Shown: positions 1-9,102 of the stretch, one piece after another | Position numbering within the stretch: position 1 is the stretch's first letter | Layout: each line of letters opens with the position of its first letter | Translations under genes and position numbers: made by a program | From: Bacteroidales bacterium | GTDB taxonomy: Bacteria; Bacteroidota; Bacteroidia; Bacteroidales; FEN-979 | NCBI GenBank assembly: GCA_023231005.1 | Contig: JALNWG010000015.1 | Coordinates: 1-64,000, forward strand | Direction of reading: 5' to 3' | Length of the DNA: 64,000 nucleotides | The notes under the pieces: model-generated | The model's database searches: none | Seen by the model: the letters and a program-made list of their open reading frames with translations, nothing else | Told to the model about the DNA's origin: nothing

Positions 1-51
1 GAATTCTTCGTTGGAAAGCCATACTAAATCATAATTGATGCCATTAATCAT
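1..51 (-). CDS. Possible start of a further minus-strand gene (partial)
   Basis: An ATG lies two bases after the stop codon of the T9SS cargo gene on the same strand and opens a frame that stays open for 17 codons to the window edge (MINGINYDLVWLSNEEF). The tight spacing fits a downstream operon member, but nothing in 17 residues identifies a family. It could equally be a chance frame. Confidence 0.3.
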   Translation of the reverse strand, partial: MINGINYDLVWLSNEEF

Positions 52-53
52 TG

Positions 54-1670
54 TCACTTAACAAACCTGGCTTCCGCCACCCCTTCATTCATGAATACCA
101 ACCTCGCAAAGTACATTCCTCTATGCCATTTGGAAGTGTTGATATGAACGATGGTTTGCTGTTTTGGGATCTCCTGCGAAGACATCAGTTTTCCGGTTAA
201 ATCAAAAATATCGAGCCGGGTTAAGTTCCATTGAAAGTAGGTGGTAGTGGAGGTAATCGTGCTGTTATGGTTTTGCCTGACGATGTATTGTGGCATTTCA
301 ATGGTAACCTGTTCAGTTGCCGGGTTGGGATAAATATGCAATTTTGTTTTCTCAGGATTTTTTTCCGGTTCATCTAACCCCACAACCACCACCTGGCAAT
401 CGTCTATCGGGATGGTATCCGACACGATCGGGTGGGGGCAAAGACTGTCGTAGGTGTAAGGGTGGGTGTAAACGCTGTCGTATTCGAGATCGGAGTTGAG
501 CTTAACTGCAAAAGAATTTAACCAACCACCTGTCATTTCAATAAAGCCACTTACAAGCAGTTTATTATCTTTTGTGATGTTAGAACCATATAAAAACATA
601 TTGGGAGTATTAGTGAAAATCGGTTTAACTGTAAGTATTGATCCTGATGTAGATACTTTGATAACCCCAGTTGTATCAATTCCATTGGGAGCCGACCAAA
701 AAGAACTTAACGCTAAACTGGAATCTGCAAACCAATTAATTGTTGTGGCAATCCCCGCATCTGATTTTGATTTTAAATCAAAAAATGAAATCGGGTTACC
801 AAACTTATTCGATTTAAATAAACTAGGAGCATCTCCATAGGGGGGATCGTTTCTTGCTCTTCTACCAGAAGTAAAGAACTCATGTCGATTATTCTCAATG
901 GATTGGGTACCATCACTAATAATCCCGTTATTCATTCCCCAGGGTTCTTCAAAGTGGGCACTCCCATCTAAATCGACTTTCACCAGAAATAGTTTTAACA
1001 ACAAACTGCCTGGAGTAAGGGAATCGGGAGTATATGAATTACCGGTGATTAAAAAGCAGGAATCTGAAGTTCTCATTAAAGATTCAGGATCAGGGCTCCA
1101 AAATATATTTGTGTTTGAAACATATTTCTGTGACCAGATTACATTGCCAGAATCGTTTAACCGAAATAACCATACATCTGATTGAGTATTATTCAACCAT
1201 TGTGATATTAAAGCCACGTATCCTCCTCCTTGTATTGCATTGATATCCATACCAAATGAATTACAATTATTTGAATTGTAAATTTTGCACCACTCTTTTT
1301 CGCCACAACCATTAAGTTTGACTATTAAAGGATCCAAACAATTATTGTTTAGTTTATTTGAGCCCCCGATACATGCAATGCTACCATCTGTCGATAAACA
1401 AAAACTATTAAATTTGTTAAATTTTCCATTGATTCCAAATGACTTACTCCAAAGTTCATTACCATTAATATCTGCTTTTAATACCCAACCAAAATAATTA
1501 GATCCAAGATGTCGGCAACCTGATAAAAGAATTCCTTTATCATAATGTTCAAAAGTCCGATAACACTCTGTATTAATATTCCCTCCATATATTCTCATCC
1601 AGGTTTGACATTTTAACTCATGAATTGACAATAGAAAAAAAACAATAACCGATAAAGCAATTTTATTCAT
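54..1670 (-). CDS. Secreted protein with T9SS type A sorting domain
   Basis: The protein is about 538 residues and begins with a signal peptide (MNKIALSVIVFFLLSIHELKC); a second ATG three codons upstream is also possible. The body holds repeated segments of the form D-x-W-L-x-K-L-D-x-x-G-N-x-x-W followed by a DGG/DGS-x-x-G turn, a pattern seen in many Bacteroidetes cargo proteins and probably forming a beta-propeller. The last 80 or so residues start with IYPNPATEQVTIEMP and end with a G-M-Y-F-A-R-L motif and basic tail, the classic T9SS type A C-terminal domain. It should be exported by Sec, then carried through the outer membrane and anchored or released. No catalytic domain is visible. It follows the protease gene by nine bases on the same strand. 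Confidence 0.85.
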   Translation of the reverse strand: MNKIALSVIVFFLLSIHELKCQTWMRIYGGNINTECYRTFEHYDKGILLSGCRHLGSNYFGWVLKADINGNELWSKSFGINGKFNKFNSFCLSTDGSIACIGGSNKLNNNCLDPLIVKLNGCGEKEWCKIYNSNNCNSFGMDINAIQGGGYVALISQWLNNTQSDVWLFRLNDSGNVIWSQKYVSNTNIFWSPDPESLMRTSDSCFLITGNSYTPDSLTPGSLLLKLFLVKVDLDGSAHFEEPWGMNNGIISDGTQSIENNRHEFFTSGRRARNDPPYGDAPSLFKSNKFGNPISFFDLKSKSDAGIATTINWFADSSLALSSFWSAPNGIDTTGVIKVSTSGSILTVKPIFTNTPNMFLYGSNITKDNKLLVSGFIEMTGGWLNSFAVKLNSDLEYDSVYTHPYTYDSLCPHPIVSDTIPIDDCQVVVVGLDEPEKNPEKTKLHIYPNPATEQVTIEMPQYIVRQNHNSTITSTTTYFQWNLTRLDIFDLTGKLMSSQEIPKQQTIVHINTSKWHRGMYFARLVFMNEGVAEARFVK

Positions 1671-1688
1671 ATCGTACATTGATTAATG

Positions 1689-4600
1689 CTAATTTAATTT
1701 TATAAACTGACGCGATCCTTGATTAATTCCATTGACTCTTAGTTGAATAAAATAATTCCCTGGAGGATCATCCTTCAATGGAATGATGGTCTGGTTTGAG
1801 GATTTTTGGAGTAAAAGTGTAGCCAATATTACTCCGTTCCCTTTGATTATGGTTGCAGTAGCAATATCTGTTGGTTGATTTTTTTGGTAATTAAGGATTA
1901 TATAATCTTTACAAGGATTCGGGAATATCATGAATTCAGGTGCAACATTTGTTTTTTTTCTGTAAAAGTTAAAGAATTTTGAGGATTTCGCTGCCGATTC
2001 TAATAAAATAGGTTCATGGTAATTTAATGAACCGTTTGAAATAAGGATATTGCGGGCAAAAGACCCAGCAAAGGAAAAGTCATACAATGCTAGTTCCTGT
2101 AAAACCAATATTTGAAGACTATCTGGAGGTTTGATGCCAAAAGTGTCATCTGCCAATCGTTCAAGGATCGGAATAAGGGTTGAGAAGTTCTGAAATTCGA
2201 ACTGATCTTCGTCCGAAAGTGTAAAATTAAAAGGAATCTCATGAAGAACATTATATGCCTGAGTAAAATTATGGAGGTTTAAAAAATAGTTCAGAAGATT
2301 ATAGCGAGAATTGAGATTATTATTGTATAACAATAAATACAAACTGTCGCTGGAATAAGGGCTAAAATTATCAGTTAAAAAAACAGTCATCAGATTGTTA
2401 AAATATAAGTCGTATCTCTGAATCCAACCGCTGAATTCAGATCTAATGCATTCCATTGCCCCGATGGTATCTTTGCCCTGAAGAATCTCAGCCCACATCG
2501 AATCGGGCATTGGGTTGTTGCGTTGATCCAGGGTGCTGATTAAAATCTCACTTTTGGTCGATTGAGGATTAGCGACCATGATGTCGCGCAACATGGCATT
2601 TGGGATTACATTTTCTTTTAAAATGGATGCTTTTAAAACTGTATCCGACAAATAAGGCGATGCACTCATAAGGTACTGATAAACATCATAGGATTGATTG
2701 GGGGTTCCATTTTCGATTGTACTTTTTAATGTATCGGTTGATCCATTATCGGTTAATACGTGCAAAAGATTTGTCAGACTGTCGATTTTAGTTTTAGATT
2801 CGCTAATTAATAGTCTCAAATATTCCTTTGATAAAGTAGGATAAAAATTGCCATTACAACTTGTATCCTTCGAATAAGTTAAATTATATTGATCATAGTT
2901 TACTTTATTTGGATTTGAAACTTGGGTTGGTCTCAATCTTATATTTAACGGTCCCAAAGTGTGATAGGAATATTGAATATTTCCAACGGAATCATGTATA
3001 TTTATATCCCATTGATGTGGGGTTTGAAGATTTGAGAAGGTGTTTCCGGCCGGCTGCTGAGTCCCCATTGCATTTGAAGCATTTCTTTGAAAATAATCTA
3101 TCCCTGTATTATTGTTTGCGTTAAGATTCTCACTGATTATAATATCATTCTTACAATCTTTAAAATCATTGCATATAAAATGAAGTCCGGTTTCAATGGA
3201 TACGGAACCTGGATCCCATCCGTCTGGAGTGTAAATCCCGTGGTTGATATTTTGTCCCTGCAAGGCATTTGTCAATCCTTCAAATAAACCATTGTTATAA
3301 ATATAGTTGGTTCTTGCTCCGGAATTATTGACAATTATTCCAAGCTTTTTTGTCTGACCGCCCAAGGCGGATCCATTAAACTGATTTTTAGTTACTTTAT
3401 ATCCAGAACAATTATCCAGGTAAAGACAATATAAGGTATCTGAATTAAAGTTTTCAGATAACTGAAACTGATTATTTTTTATTTCAAGTGGAGTGACTTC
3501 TCTATATCCCGAAAAATAAGCCCCAAAATGATTGCTGTTAAATTTGCTGTTTTGAACGGAAATTATGGATTGTCCTATTCCACTGTGTAAAGCGTAAATT
3601 CCTCGTTCAAGATCTTCAAATTCGGTTTTAGTTATTTTATTCGATTGTATTAATTCGTCAATAAACAAATCCGAATTATAAGAATAAACGCCAATACCTC
3701 TTTCACTATATGGAGGATTAATTGACGAGGTGTAATATTTATTTCGAAACGAGCAACCCAGTATTTCAATTTTATTGACCCAGGTTAGTTTCAATAAATT
3801 AATCGGTTTAATACCATTTAGAAGAGATTCGTTGGTAATAAATTTACATGAACGAAAAAAGCTTCTGTTTGGTAAGCTGCCATTCCTGTATGGATAAAAT
3901 TCAACTCCTATTTTATTGTTTCTGAATGTGGCGGAATCTGCCTTAATGATCCCTCCCGAAGGATAGCCAATGGGCTCGGGTTCCTCTCCGGAATTTTCAT
4001 GGAGGGCATTTGAATTGAATGTTTTTATCCCACAAAAGGCATTTTCTATAATACCGTTTTGAATAATAATTGTTCCCTGGTGTTCCGCCGCATAGCTGAA
4101 TTGGATTGAGTCCTGGTTTTGCCATGGATCACCTTGCAGTTCTATTCCTCCCCACATCTGACCGCAACCTGATGACAGCCTGGCAGGAGTATTAATAAAA
4201 TCTCCATTAAGATACAACAAACCCTGGCTTTGTACCACAATCTTTGCCCCGGGACTGAAAAAGACCTGACCGTGAATAATTAGTTTTCCTCCTGAATGAA
4301 TAATTATATTCTGGTTGACGTGCTTGAAATCATACCAGGTGGAATCGCCATAAATGTCAATGGGAGTTGATATGGTTGTGCATTTGTTTGGAGTGCATGA
4401 ATACATGGGAGTACTATTTGTAATAGTATCCAAATTATAAGGACCAACCATTGGATCATTATCGTTGCAATCTTCCTGATCGGCCAGAACTCCGGGTGGA
4501 CAGTTGCACTGATCAGGATCAGGTTCAACTCCCCACCAATAATAACCGTCTCCATCTTCATCTTTGCAAACAGGTTGAATAGTATCAATAATTGAACCAG

Positions 4601-5507
4601 TTATTTTAGTTACGGGACCTGATAAAGCGTCTCGTATATAAACAGTGGTATAGTCCCCATAAAATCTAAAATATTGAGTTGGATCAAGACTGTTTTTAAA
4701 AATCCAGGAAACCTGACCTATTAAATTTGAATTACTGCCAATAATAATTGTATCAATATTGGTGATATAAACAGTATCACCAGCGTGGATGGTTTTATAT
4801 GCAATTAATTCCATTGCATGGCCAAGACTAGGAAAGATGGTGCTATTTAATCCGCTGGATATTGGTCCCTTCTGTATTAATGCGAGTTTCAATTGATCTA
4901 TTGTATAAAAGTAGGAAGATATATTTGCAAATTTGAACAATGAATTCCCCCAGCAAACCGTTGAACAAGTTGGAGTTGGTGTGGTCATATACGATGAACA
5001 CGCTGTTGCAATATGAATACCATGATTTTGGATGTAATTTAATACACAATAGGGAGAGCCACCTTGTATACAGTTCCCACAGTTATTTGTACATATTAAA
5101 ATTTCTTCCTCTGACAGATTGTAATTATACATAAAGTTAGAGTGAATATTGATATAATCAGCAAATGTATGAGTAGTTGAAAAAATATAGCATGAGTTGC
5201 ATGAGTTCTGATTCTCAGGAAAGGTAATCCAACCATCTCCATTTGGATTAAAATAATTTGAGGTATTAGTAGTTGCATCATGCCTGGTTCTCCAGTCAAA
5301 TTCATCGACTATAGCCGAAGTGGATTTTGAAATCATTGAAGTTCGCTGATTTAGAAATTCAAAAATTCCACCATTATAATAATCAAAACCAGCAATATTA
5401 AACTTTTTCGAAAAAAGATACTCCTTGTCAGAAAAATTCAATTTTGTAAGAGGTGTTCTTCCCGCTTTCCAGTACATGTGTTCTTCCCGTATCCTCTGGT
5501 TCATCAT
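1689..5507 (-). CDS. Papain-family (C1) protease with beta-helix region and T9SS tail, lacking its own signal peptide
   Basis: This is a 1272-residue frame. Residues 65-290 form a papain-like domain: the oxyanion-hole Gln100 and nucleophile Cys106 lie in ENQNSCNSCYIFS, the His is His230 in GHAMELIAY, and the Asn is Asn272 in WIFKNS, so the triad looks intact. Residues about 313-350 are Asp-rich (DEDGDGYY, DCNDNDP), like calcium-binding repeats of adhesins. Residues about 400-860 look like a right-handed parallel beta-helix, rich in G-I-x-x and N-x-F turns. The end carries a T9SS sorting domain starting IFPNPCKDY. The frame begins with a charged segment and no signal peptide, although a T9SS cargo needs one. 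The signal-bearing 139-codon frame just upstream is in the same phase, separated only by TAA, so this is probably the larger part of one interrupted gene. Confidence 0.8.
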   Translation of the reverse strand: MMNQRIREEHMYWKAGRTPLTKLNFSDKEYLFSKKFNIAGFDYYNGGIFEFLNQRTSMISKSTSAIVDEFDWRTRHDATTNTSNYFNPNGDGWITFPENQNSCNSCYIFSTTHTFADYINIHSNFMYNYNLSEEEILICTNNCGNCIQGGSPYCVLNYIQNHGIHIATACSSYMTTPTPTCSTVCWGNSLFKFANISSYFYTIDQLKLALIQKGPISSGLNSTIFPSLGHAMELIAYKTIHAGDTVYITNIDTIIIGSNSNLIGQVSWIFKNSLDPTQYFRFYGDYTTVYIRDALSGPVTKITGSIIDTIQPVCKDEDGDGYYWWGVEPDPDQCNCPPGVLADQEDCNDNDPMVGPYNLDTITNSTPMYSCTPNKCTTISTPIDIYGDSTWYDFKHVNQNIIIHSGGKLIIHGQVFFSPGAKIVVQSQGLLYLNGDFINTPARLSSGCGQMWGGIELQGDPWQNQDSIQFSYAAEHQGTIIIQNGIIENAFCGIKTFNSNALHENSGEEPEPIGYPSGGIIKADSATFRNNKIGVEFYPYRNGSLPNRSFFRSCKFITNESLLNGIKPINLLKLTWVNKIEILGCSFRNKYYTSSINPPYSERGIGVYSYNSDLFIDELIQSNKITKTEFEDLERGIYALHSGIGQSIISVQNSKFNSNHFGAYFSGYREVTPLEIKNNQFQLSENFNSDTLYCLYLDNCSGYKVTKNQFNGSALGGQTKKLGIIVNNSGARTNYIYNNGLFEGLTNALQGQNINHGIYTPDGWDPGSVSIETGLHFICNDFKDCKNDIIISENLNANNNTGIDYFQRNASNAMGTQQPAGNTFSNLQTPHQWDINIHDSVGNIQYSYHTLGPLNIRLRPTQVSNPNKVNYDQYNLTYSKDTSCNGNFYPTLSKEYLRLLISESKTKIDSLTNLLHVLTDNGSTDTLKSTIENGTPNQSYDVYQYLMSASPYLSDTVLKASILKENVIPNAMLRDIMVANPQSTKSEILISTLDQRNNPMPDSMWAEILQGKDTIGAMECIRSEFSGWIQRYDLYFNNLMTVFLTDNFSPYSSDSLYLLLYNNNLNSRYNLLNYFLNLHNFTQAYNVLHEIPFNFTLSDEDQFEFQNFSTLIPILERLADDTFGIKPPDSLQILVLQELALYDFSFAGSFARNILISNGSLNYHEPILLESAAKSSKFFNFYRKKTNVAPEFMIFPNPCKDYIILNYQKNQPTDIATATIIKGNGVILATLLLQKSSNQTIIPLKDDPPGNYFIQLRVNGINQGSRQFIKLN

Positions 5508-5543
5508 ATCGATCTTCGCTGAATCGTTTTCACATTTAGCCCG

Positions 5544-5546
5544 TTA
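5544..5546 (-). other. In-frame TAA interrupting the papain-family T9SS gene
   Basis: On the minus strand the codons around the break read CAG TAA CGG GCT AAA, in one phase with both the upstream signal-peptide frame and the downstream protease frame. TAA is one substitution away from CAA (Gln) or AAA (Lys), either of which would restore a continuous protein. See findings. Confidence 0.85.
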
Positions 5547-5963
5547 CTGTAATATGGAAGTATTGGCGATGTACCCAGTATCAAGTTTAAGTGAATTCAC
5601 TGATACAAAAGCATGGATTAGGTCGATTCGTAAAGAATCGGGGATTATCCCATTGAGGAAACAGGTTTCGTCGCAAACACTTTCCAAATCAAAGCTTTTT
5701 GAAGTCGCGATCAGCGGATAGGTTTCGTAAACCAGATAATGGTTGGAATAGTTGTCAATCAGAACCACTCTGACGAGGCTTGAGTCGCTTAGCAGTTGCA
5801 CAGAACCGGACATTTTCATTGAATATACCGGATTATTCGAACAAAAGGGGCGAATTGTGGTATCAGACGAAAAGGTCTTATTGATGGGAATGATCTGGGC
5901 TGTTGTAGTGAGGAAAAGTCCTATCATGAACCAGAATGTAAAGATGAATGTAACTTTTTCCAT
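5544..5963 (-). CDS. N-terminal part of the interrupted papain-family protein (signal peptide and N-terminal domain)
   Basis: This 139-codon frame starts with a strong signal peptide (hydrophobic residues 4-22, cleavage near TTAQ). The mature part has no known domain but contains a paired-Cys segment (VCDETC) followed by a leucine-rich stretch. It ends at a TAA (5544-5546) that is exactly in phase with the protease frame starting 36 bases further on. No other coding break lies between them, and the intervening 12 codons are open. The simplest reading is a single secreted protease of about 1424 residues with a nonsense codon. If the TAA is real, only this short exported fragment would be made efficiently. 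It could also be a consensus error in the assembly. Confidence 0.7.
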   Translation of the reverse strand: MEKVTFIFTFWFMIGLFLTTTAQIIPINKTFSSDTTIRPFCSNNPVYSMKMSGSVQLLSDSSLVRVVLIDNYSNHYLVYETYPLIATSKSFDLESVCDETCFLNGIIPDSLRIDLIHAFVSVNSLKLDTGYIANTSILQ

Positions 5964-5994
5964 TGGAAGGAAAATTAAAATGAAGGAGTAAATA

Positions 5995-6002
5995 TAAACA
6001 TA
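5995..6002 (-). promoter_or_regulatory. Probable -7 promoter box TATGTTTA for the interrupted protease gene
   Basis: The minus strand reads TATGTTTA about 32 bases upstream of the signal-peptide ATG. It matches the Bacteroidetes TAnnTTTG box at all but the last base. Confidence 0.45.
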
Positions 6003-6051
6003 AAAAATACATATTTCTTTTCAATAGCAGGTTTAATTGATTGGATATCGG

Positions 6052-6059
6052 TATTTTTG
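6052..6059 (+). promoter_or_regulatory. -7 promoter box TATTTTTG for the phosphatase gene (leaderless transcript expected)
   Basis: The box ends five bases before the ATG at 6064. Initiation normally falls about six to seven bases past the box, so the message would start at or next to the AUG. This excludes the longer TTG-initiated reading frame from 6037. Confidence 0.6.
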
Positions 6060-6063
6060 TACC

Positions 6064-6789
6064 ATGAACTTGTCACAACATAATTTCAGGGATCTGGGTG
6101 GAATTCCAACGTTGGATGGCCTGACGATCAGAAAGGGACTTCTGTTCCGGAGCGGGGAGCTCCGTGATTTGTCGGAGCCTGATTTGCAGCAGCTCGAAAA
6201 TATCAATCTATCCATGGTCATCGACCTGCGGTCACAACGCGAAATTGACCGGGATCCCGATAAAACCATCCGTACAGTAAAGTCGGTTGTTCGTTTAAAT
6301 ATTTATGACGGTGCCCGCGACAAGAGTGAAAAATTTATTGAGGAGAATAATTCCACAGCCATTGAAACGGTGTTGGAACATGATTACCGGAGAATGGTCA
6401 ACCAACATCTTCCGGAATTTCGGAAGTTCCTCAATATCCTTGCAACTACCGAAGATCTTCCACTGGTTTATCATTGTGCCGCAGGGAAGGATCGTACCGG
6501 CCTATCCACCGTTTTTCTCCTTACTGCACTGAACGTGTCAATGGATCAGATCCGAGACGATTATCTTGAAACCAACAAAAGAGTGGCTGCCGATGCGGAT
6601 AGAATCATCCGGAAATTTTCGGCTACCGGGGGAAATGGAGAGATACTCAGGCCCTTGCTTGAAGCTCGTGAATCTTATTTATTGGCTGCGCTGGATGAAA
6701 TCAATATCCGGTATGGAGGTCTCGGAAACTATGTTAGCTGCCATCTGCAGGCGGATGAAGCTGCATTAAAAAGAAAATATCTGAATTGA
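6064..6789 (+). CDS. Tyrosine-protein phosphatase family protein
   Basis: The 241-residue protein carries the Cys-x5-Arg phosphatase loop as HCAAGKDRTG (Cys138, Arg144), preceded by an N-terminal NFRDLGG motif and VIDLRSQRE. This is the arrangement of the atypical dual-specificity/Tyr phosphatase family Y_phosphatase3 found in bacteria, including secreted lipid/protein phosphatases. No signal peptide is present, so it is probably cytoplasmic. The ATG at 6064 is preferred over a TTG at 6037 because the promoter box lies between them. It is followed by an unrelated operon after 70 bases. The substrate cannot be read from the sequence. Confidence 0.85.
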   Translation: MNLSQHNFRDLGGIPTLDGLTIRKGLLFRSGELRDLSEPDLQQLENINLSMVIDLRSQREIDRDPDKTIRTVKSVVRLNIYDGARDKSEKFIEENNSTAIETVLEHDYRRMVNQHLPEFRKFLNILATTEDLPLVYHCAAGKDRTGLSTVFLLTALNVSMDQIRDDYLETNKRVAADADRIIRKFSATGGNGEILRPLLEARESYLLAALDEINIRYGGLGNYVSCHLQADEAALKRKYLN

Positions 6790-6840
6790 TCAGACACCCC
6801 ATGGTAAATGATTTCAGGTTTTTGTAAATTTACATCTTCG

Positions 6841-6848
6841 TACGTTTA
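6841..6848 (+). promoter_or_regulatory. Possible promoter of the xdhC-xdhA-xdhB-ygeY-ygeW operon
   Basis: TACGTTTA resembles TAnnTTTG, and a TTTG lies about 17 bases upstream (6821-6824), near the expected -33 spacing. It sits 11 bases before the xdhC ATG. No clear operator repeat was seen. Confidence 0.4.
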
Positions 6849-6859
6849 AATATTTCAGG

Positions 6860-7621
6860 ATGGATAGTGTCTATACAAAAATTGAACAGCTCAAAAAAGA
6901 GGGCAAGCGGGCTGCCTTGTGTATCTTGATTGACACTGAAGGATCAACACCCCGAAAACCCGGAGCCAAGATGATTGTTTACCCTGACGGACAAAATTTT
7001 GGAAGTATTGGGGGCGGAAGTGTTGAAAAAGAGGTCGTAGCGGAAGCTGTTAAACTGATTGAAACCGGAATATCCCGGAAATGTCGCTTCAAATTGGAAC
7101 AGGATCTTGGAATGCATTGCGGCGGAACGATGGAAGTATATATCGAACCGCTGCTTCCCAATCAACGGGTGATTTTGTTTGGAGCCGGACACATCGGCCG
7201 TGAAGTCGCCCAATTAGCCCGTGAATTTGATTTTTCCGTTACTGCGATCGATCCCCGTGAAAATATTTTTCAGGATCCTGCTTTTAACAATTGTACTTGC
7301 CTTAATAAGGATTATTTTGATGCGATAGCGGAAGTGATGCTTGATGCGTATTGCTACCTCGTAATCGTTACGCCAAAGCATGTTTTTGATGAAGAGATCC
7401 TGGCTGAAGTTGCCCGGAAACCCCACGCTTATCTGGGAATGATCGGAAGTAAAAGTAAAGTAAATGCCCTCACAAAAAGATTTTTGGAAGAAAATATCCT
7501 TACCCGCGAGGAACTGGAAAAAATCGATATGCCCATTGGCATAAAATTCAATGCACAAACACCGAGAGAAATAGCGCTGAGCATTGTTGCAAAGTTAATT
7601 GATGTCAGAAATTCCGCCTGA
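6860..7621 (+). CDS. xdhC: XdhC/CoxF family molybdenum hydroxylase maturation factor
   Basis: The 253-residue protein has the two XdhC-family domains. The N-terminal one contains GSTPRKPGAKMIV and GSIGGGSVE; the C-terminal Rossmann-like one contains VILFGAGHIGREVA and ends with TPREIALSIVA. XdhC proteins bind the molybdenum cofactor, help insert the terminal sulfido ligand (or selenium in selenium-type enzymes) and hand the cofactor to xanthine-dehydrogenase-type subunits. It is the first gene of the plus-strand operon, and its TGA overlaps the xdhA ATG, so the two are translationally coupled. Whether it serves only XdhAB or also the XdhD-like enzyme encoded on the other strand is not decidable here. 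Confidence 0.92.
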   Translation: MDSVYTKIEQLKKEGKRAALCILIDTEGSTPRKPGAKMIVYPDGQNFGSIGGGSVEKEVVAEAVKLIETGISRKCRFKLEQDLGMHCGGTMEVYIEPLLPNQRVILFGAGHIGREVAQLAREFDFSVTAIDPRENIFQDPAFNNCTCLNKDYFDAIAEVMLDAYCYLVIVTPKHVFDEEILAEVARKPHAYLGMIGSKSKVNALTKRFLEENILTREELEKIDMPIGIKFNAQTPREIALSIVAKLIDVRNSA

Positions 7622-9102
7622 TGCAGAAGTCAATCAAATTTATTTTGGATGGGGAAAAGGTGAAAATCAGTATCAATCATCCTTATCATGGCTTTACTCC
7701 GACTACTACCCTTCTGGATTTTTTAAGATCGCAAACCAAACGAAAAGGTGTTAAAGAAGGGTGTTCCCAGGGTGATTGTGGGGCATGTACTGTTGTTCTT
7801 GCCGAACCGGGTGAAGATGGAAAACTGATCTATAAAGCCGTTAATTCATGTCTGGTTTTTTTACCAATGGTACATGGTAAACAAGTTATAACCATTGAAA
7901 ATTTATCCATTCCCGGCCCTTCCGGCCTTGAGTTGCATCCCGTTCAGCAAGCATTGCTCGAACACCACGGAATTCAATGCGGATTTTGTACTCCCGGTAT
8001 GGTTATGTCGTTGTTCGTGCTGTTTAAAAACTATTCAAACCCTTCTCTGGAAACAGTGAAAGATGCGTTAACAGGGAATTTATGCCGATGTACCGGATAC
8101 CAGTCCATCGTTCAGGCTGCTTTGAGTGCATGTAACCAGGGCAGCCGGGATCATTTTTCCATTGATGAAGATCGCGTGGTCGGCATCCTCAACGATATTC
8201 TTGAGAATAGAGACATGTTGGAAATCAACGATGACCGGCAGCGTTACTTGAAGCCCTTTTTACTTTGGAGCGCTTTAAAATACCTGAAGATGCTTCCCGA
8301 AGCTACCATTTTCAATGGTGCAACGGATGTGGCTCTTCGTCAGACACAGAAAGGAGCGTTTCTGAAAGTGTTACTGGATCTGTCGTCTGTTAAGGAACTT
8401 CGGTATTTCAGGGAAGAAGAAGACCGATACAGGATTGGTGCCGGGTTGACCATCGAGGAACTAAAAAAAGCGACAGCAGGGAAGCTGCCGGCTTTCCATC
8501 AGATGCTACAACGATTTGGTTCACTGCAAATCCGGAACCTGGCCACACTTGGCGGCAATTTAGCAGGCGCTTCCCCGATCGGAGATACAATTCCATTGCT
8601 TTTGGCATACAAGGCCTCGGTTCAGCTATCAACAATCACTGCTTCCCGTGAGATCGGGATCGATAAATTTCTGAAAGGGTATCACCAAACCGACCTTCAG
8701 CCCGATGAATTGATCACAGAAATAGTCGTTCCTAAAACAGATGGAGAAACGAAGATTGCGGCCTATAAAGTGTCGAAACGAAATGAACTCGATATTTCTA
8801 CTGTTTCTGCTGCTTTCAGGTTGAAATTGAAGGGGAACAAGGTATCGGAGATCATTCTGGCTTTCGGAGGAATGGCTCAATTAACAATACGGGCAAAGAA
8901 AACAGAGCGTTTTGTTACCGGAAAAGTATGGTCACGATCGCTGGTTGAAGGGGCCAGGCATATTTTGGACCAGGAAATGACCCCTATTTCAGATGCCAGA
9001 GCGGAAGCCTCATTCAGAATATCTGTAGCAAAAAACCTCTTGTTGAAGTTTTATCTGGAAAACAAATCATTCAATGATACCGGAAAATCCGAATTACCAT
9101 AG
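7621..9102 (+). CDS. xdhA: Xanthine dehydrogenase small subunit (2x[2Fe-2S] plus FAD)
   Basis: The 493-residue subunit starts with a plant-type [2Fe-2S] domain (Cys48, Cys53, Cys56 and Cys77; CSQGDCGACTV). A second, four-helix [2Fe-2S] domain follows (CGFCTPGM at Cys120/123 and LCRCTGY at Cys155/157). After a linker comes a PCMH-type FAD domain (FNGATDVALR, ATLGGNLAGASPIGD) and a CO-dehydrogenase-flavoprotein C-terminal domain. This fused Fe-S/FAD layout is that of two-subunit XdhAB enzymes. It passes electrons from the Mo subunit to NAD+ or another acceptor. Its last 29 bases overlap the xdhB start in a different frame. Confidence 0.93.
   Translation: MQKSIKFILDGEKVKISINHPYHGFTPTTTLLDFLRSQTKRKGVKEGCSQGDCGACTVVLAEPGEDGKLIYKAVNSCLVFLPMVHGKQVITIENLSIPGPSGLELHPVQQALLEHHGIQCGFCTPGMVMSLFVLFKNYSNPSLETVKDALTGNLCRCTGYQSIVQAALSACNQGSRDHFSIDEDRVVGILNDILENRDMLEINDDRQRYLKPFLLWSALKYLKMLPEATIFNGATDVALRQTQKGAFLKVLLDLSSVKELRYFREEEDRYRIGAGLTIEELKKATAGKLPAFHQMLQRFGSLQIRNLATLGGNLAGASPIGDTIPLLLAYKASVQLSTITASREIGIDKFLKGYHQTDLQPDELITEIVVPKTDGETKIAAYKVSKRNELDISTVSAAFRLKLKGNKVSEIILAFGGMAQLTIRAKKTERFVTGKVWSRSLVEGARHILDQEMTPISDARAEASFRISVAKNLLLKFYLENKSFNDTGKSELP

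Noticed and set aside
5544..5546. Genetic-code change reading TAA as sense
   Set aside because: Other genes in the window end normally at TAA (for example yidC, rpsA and ygeW), so a general reassignment is not supported; only this position is exceptional.
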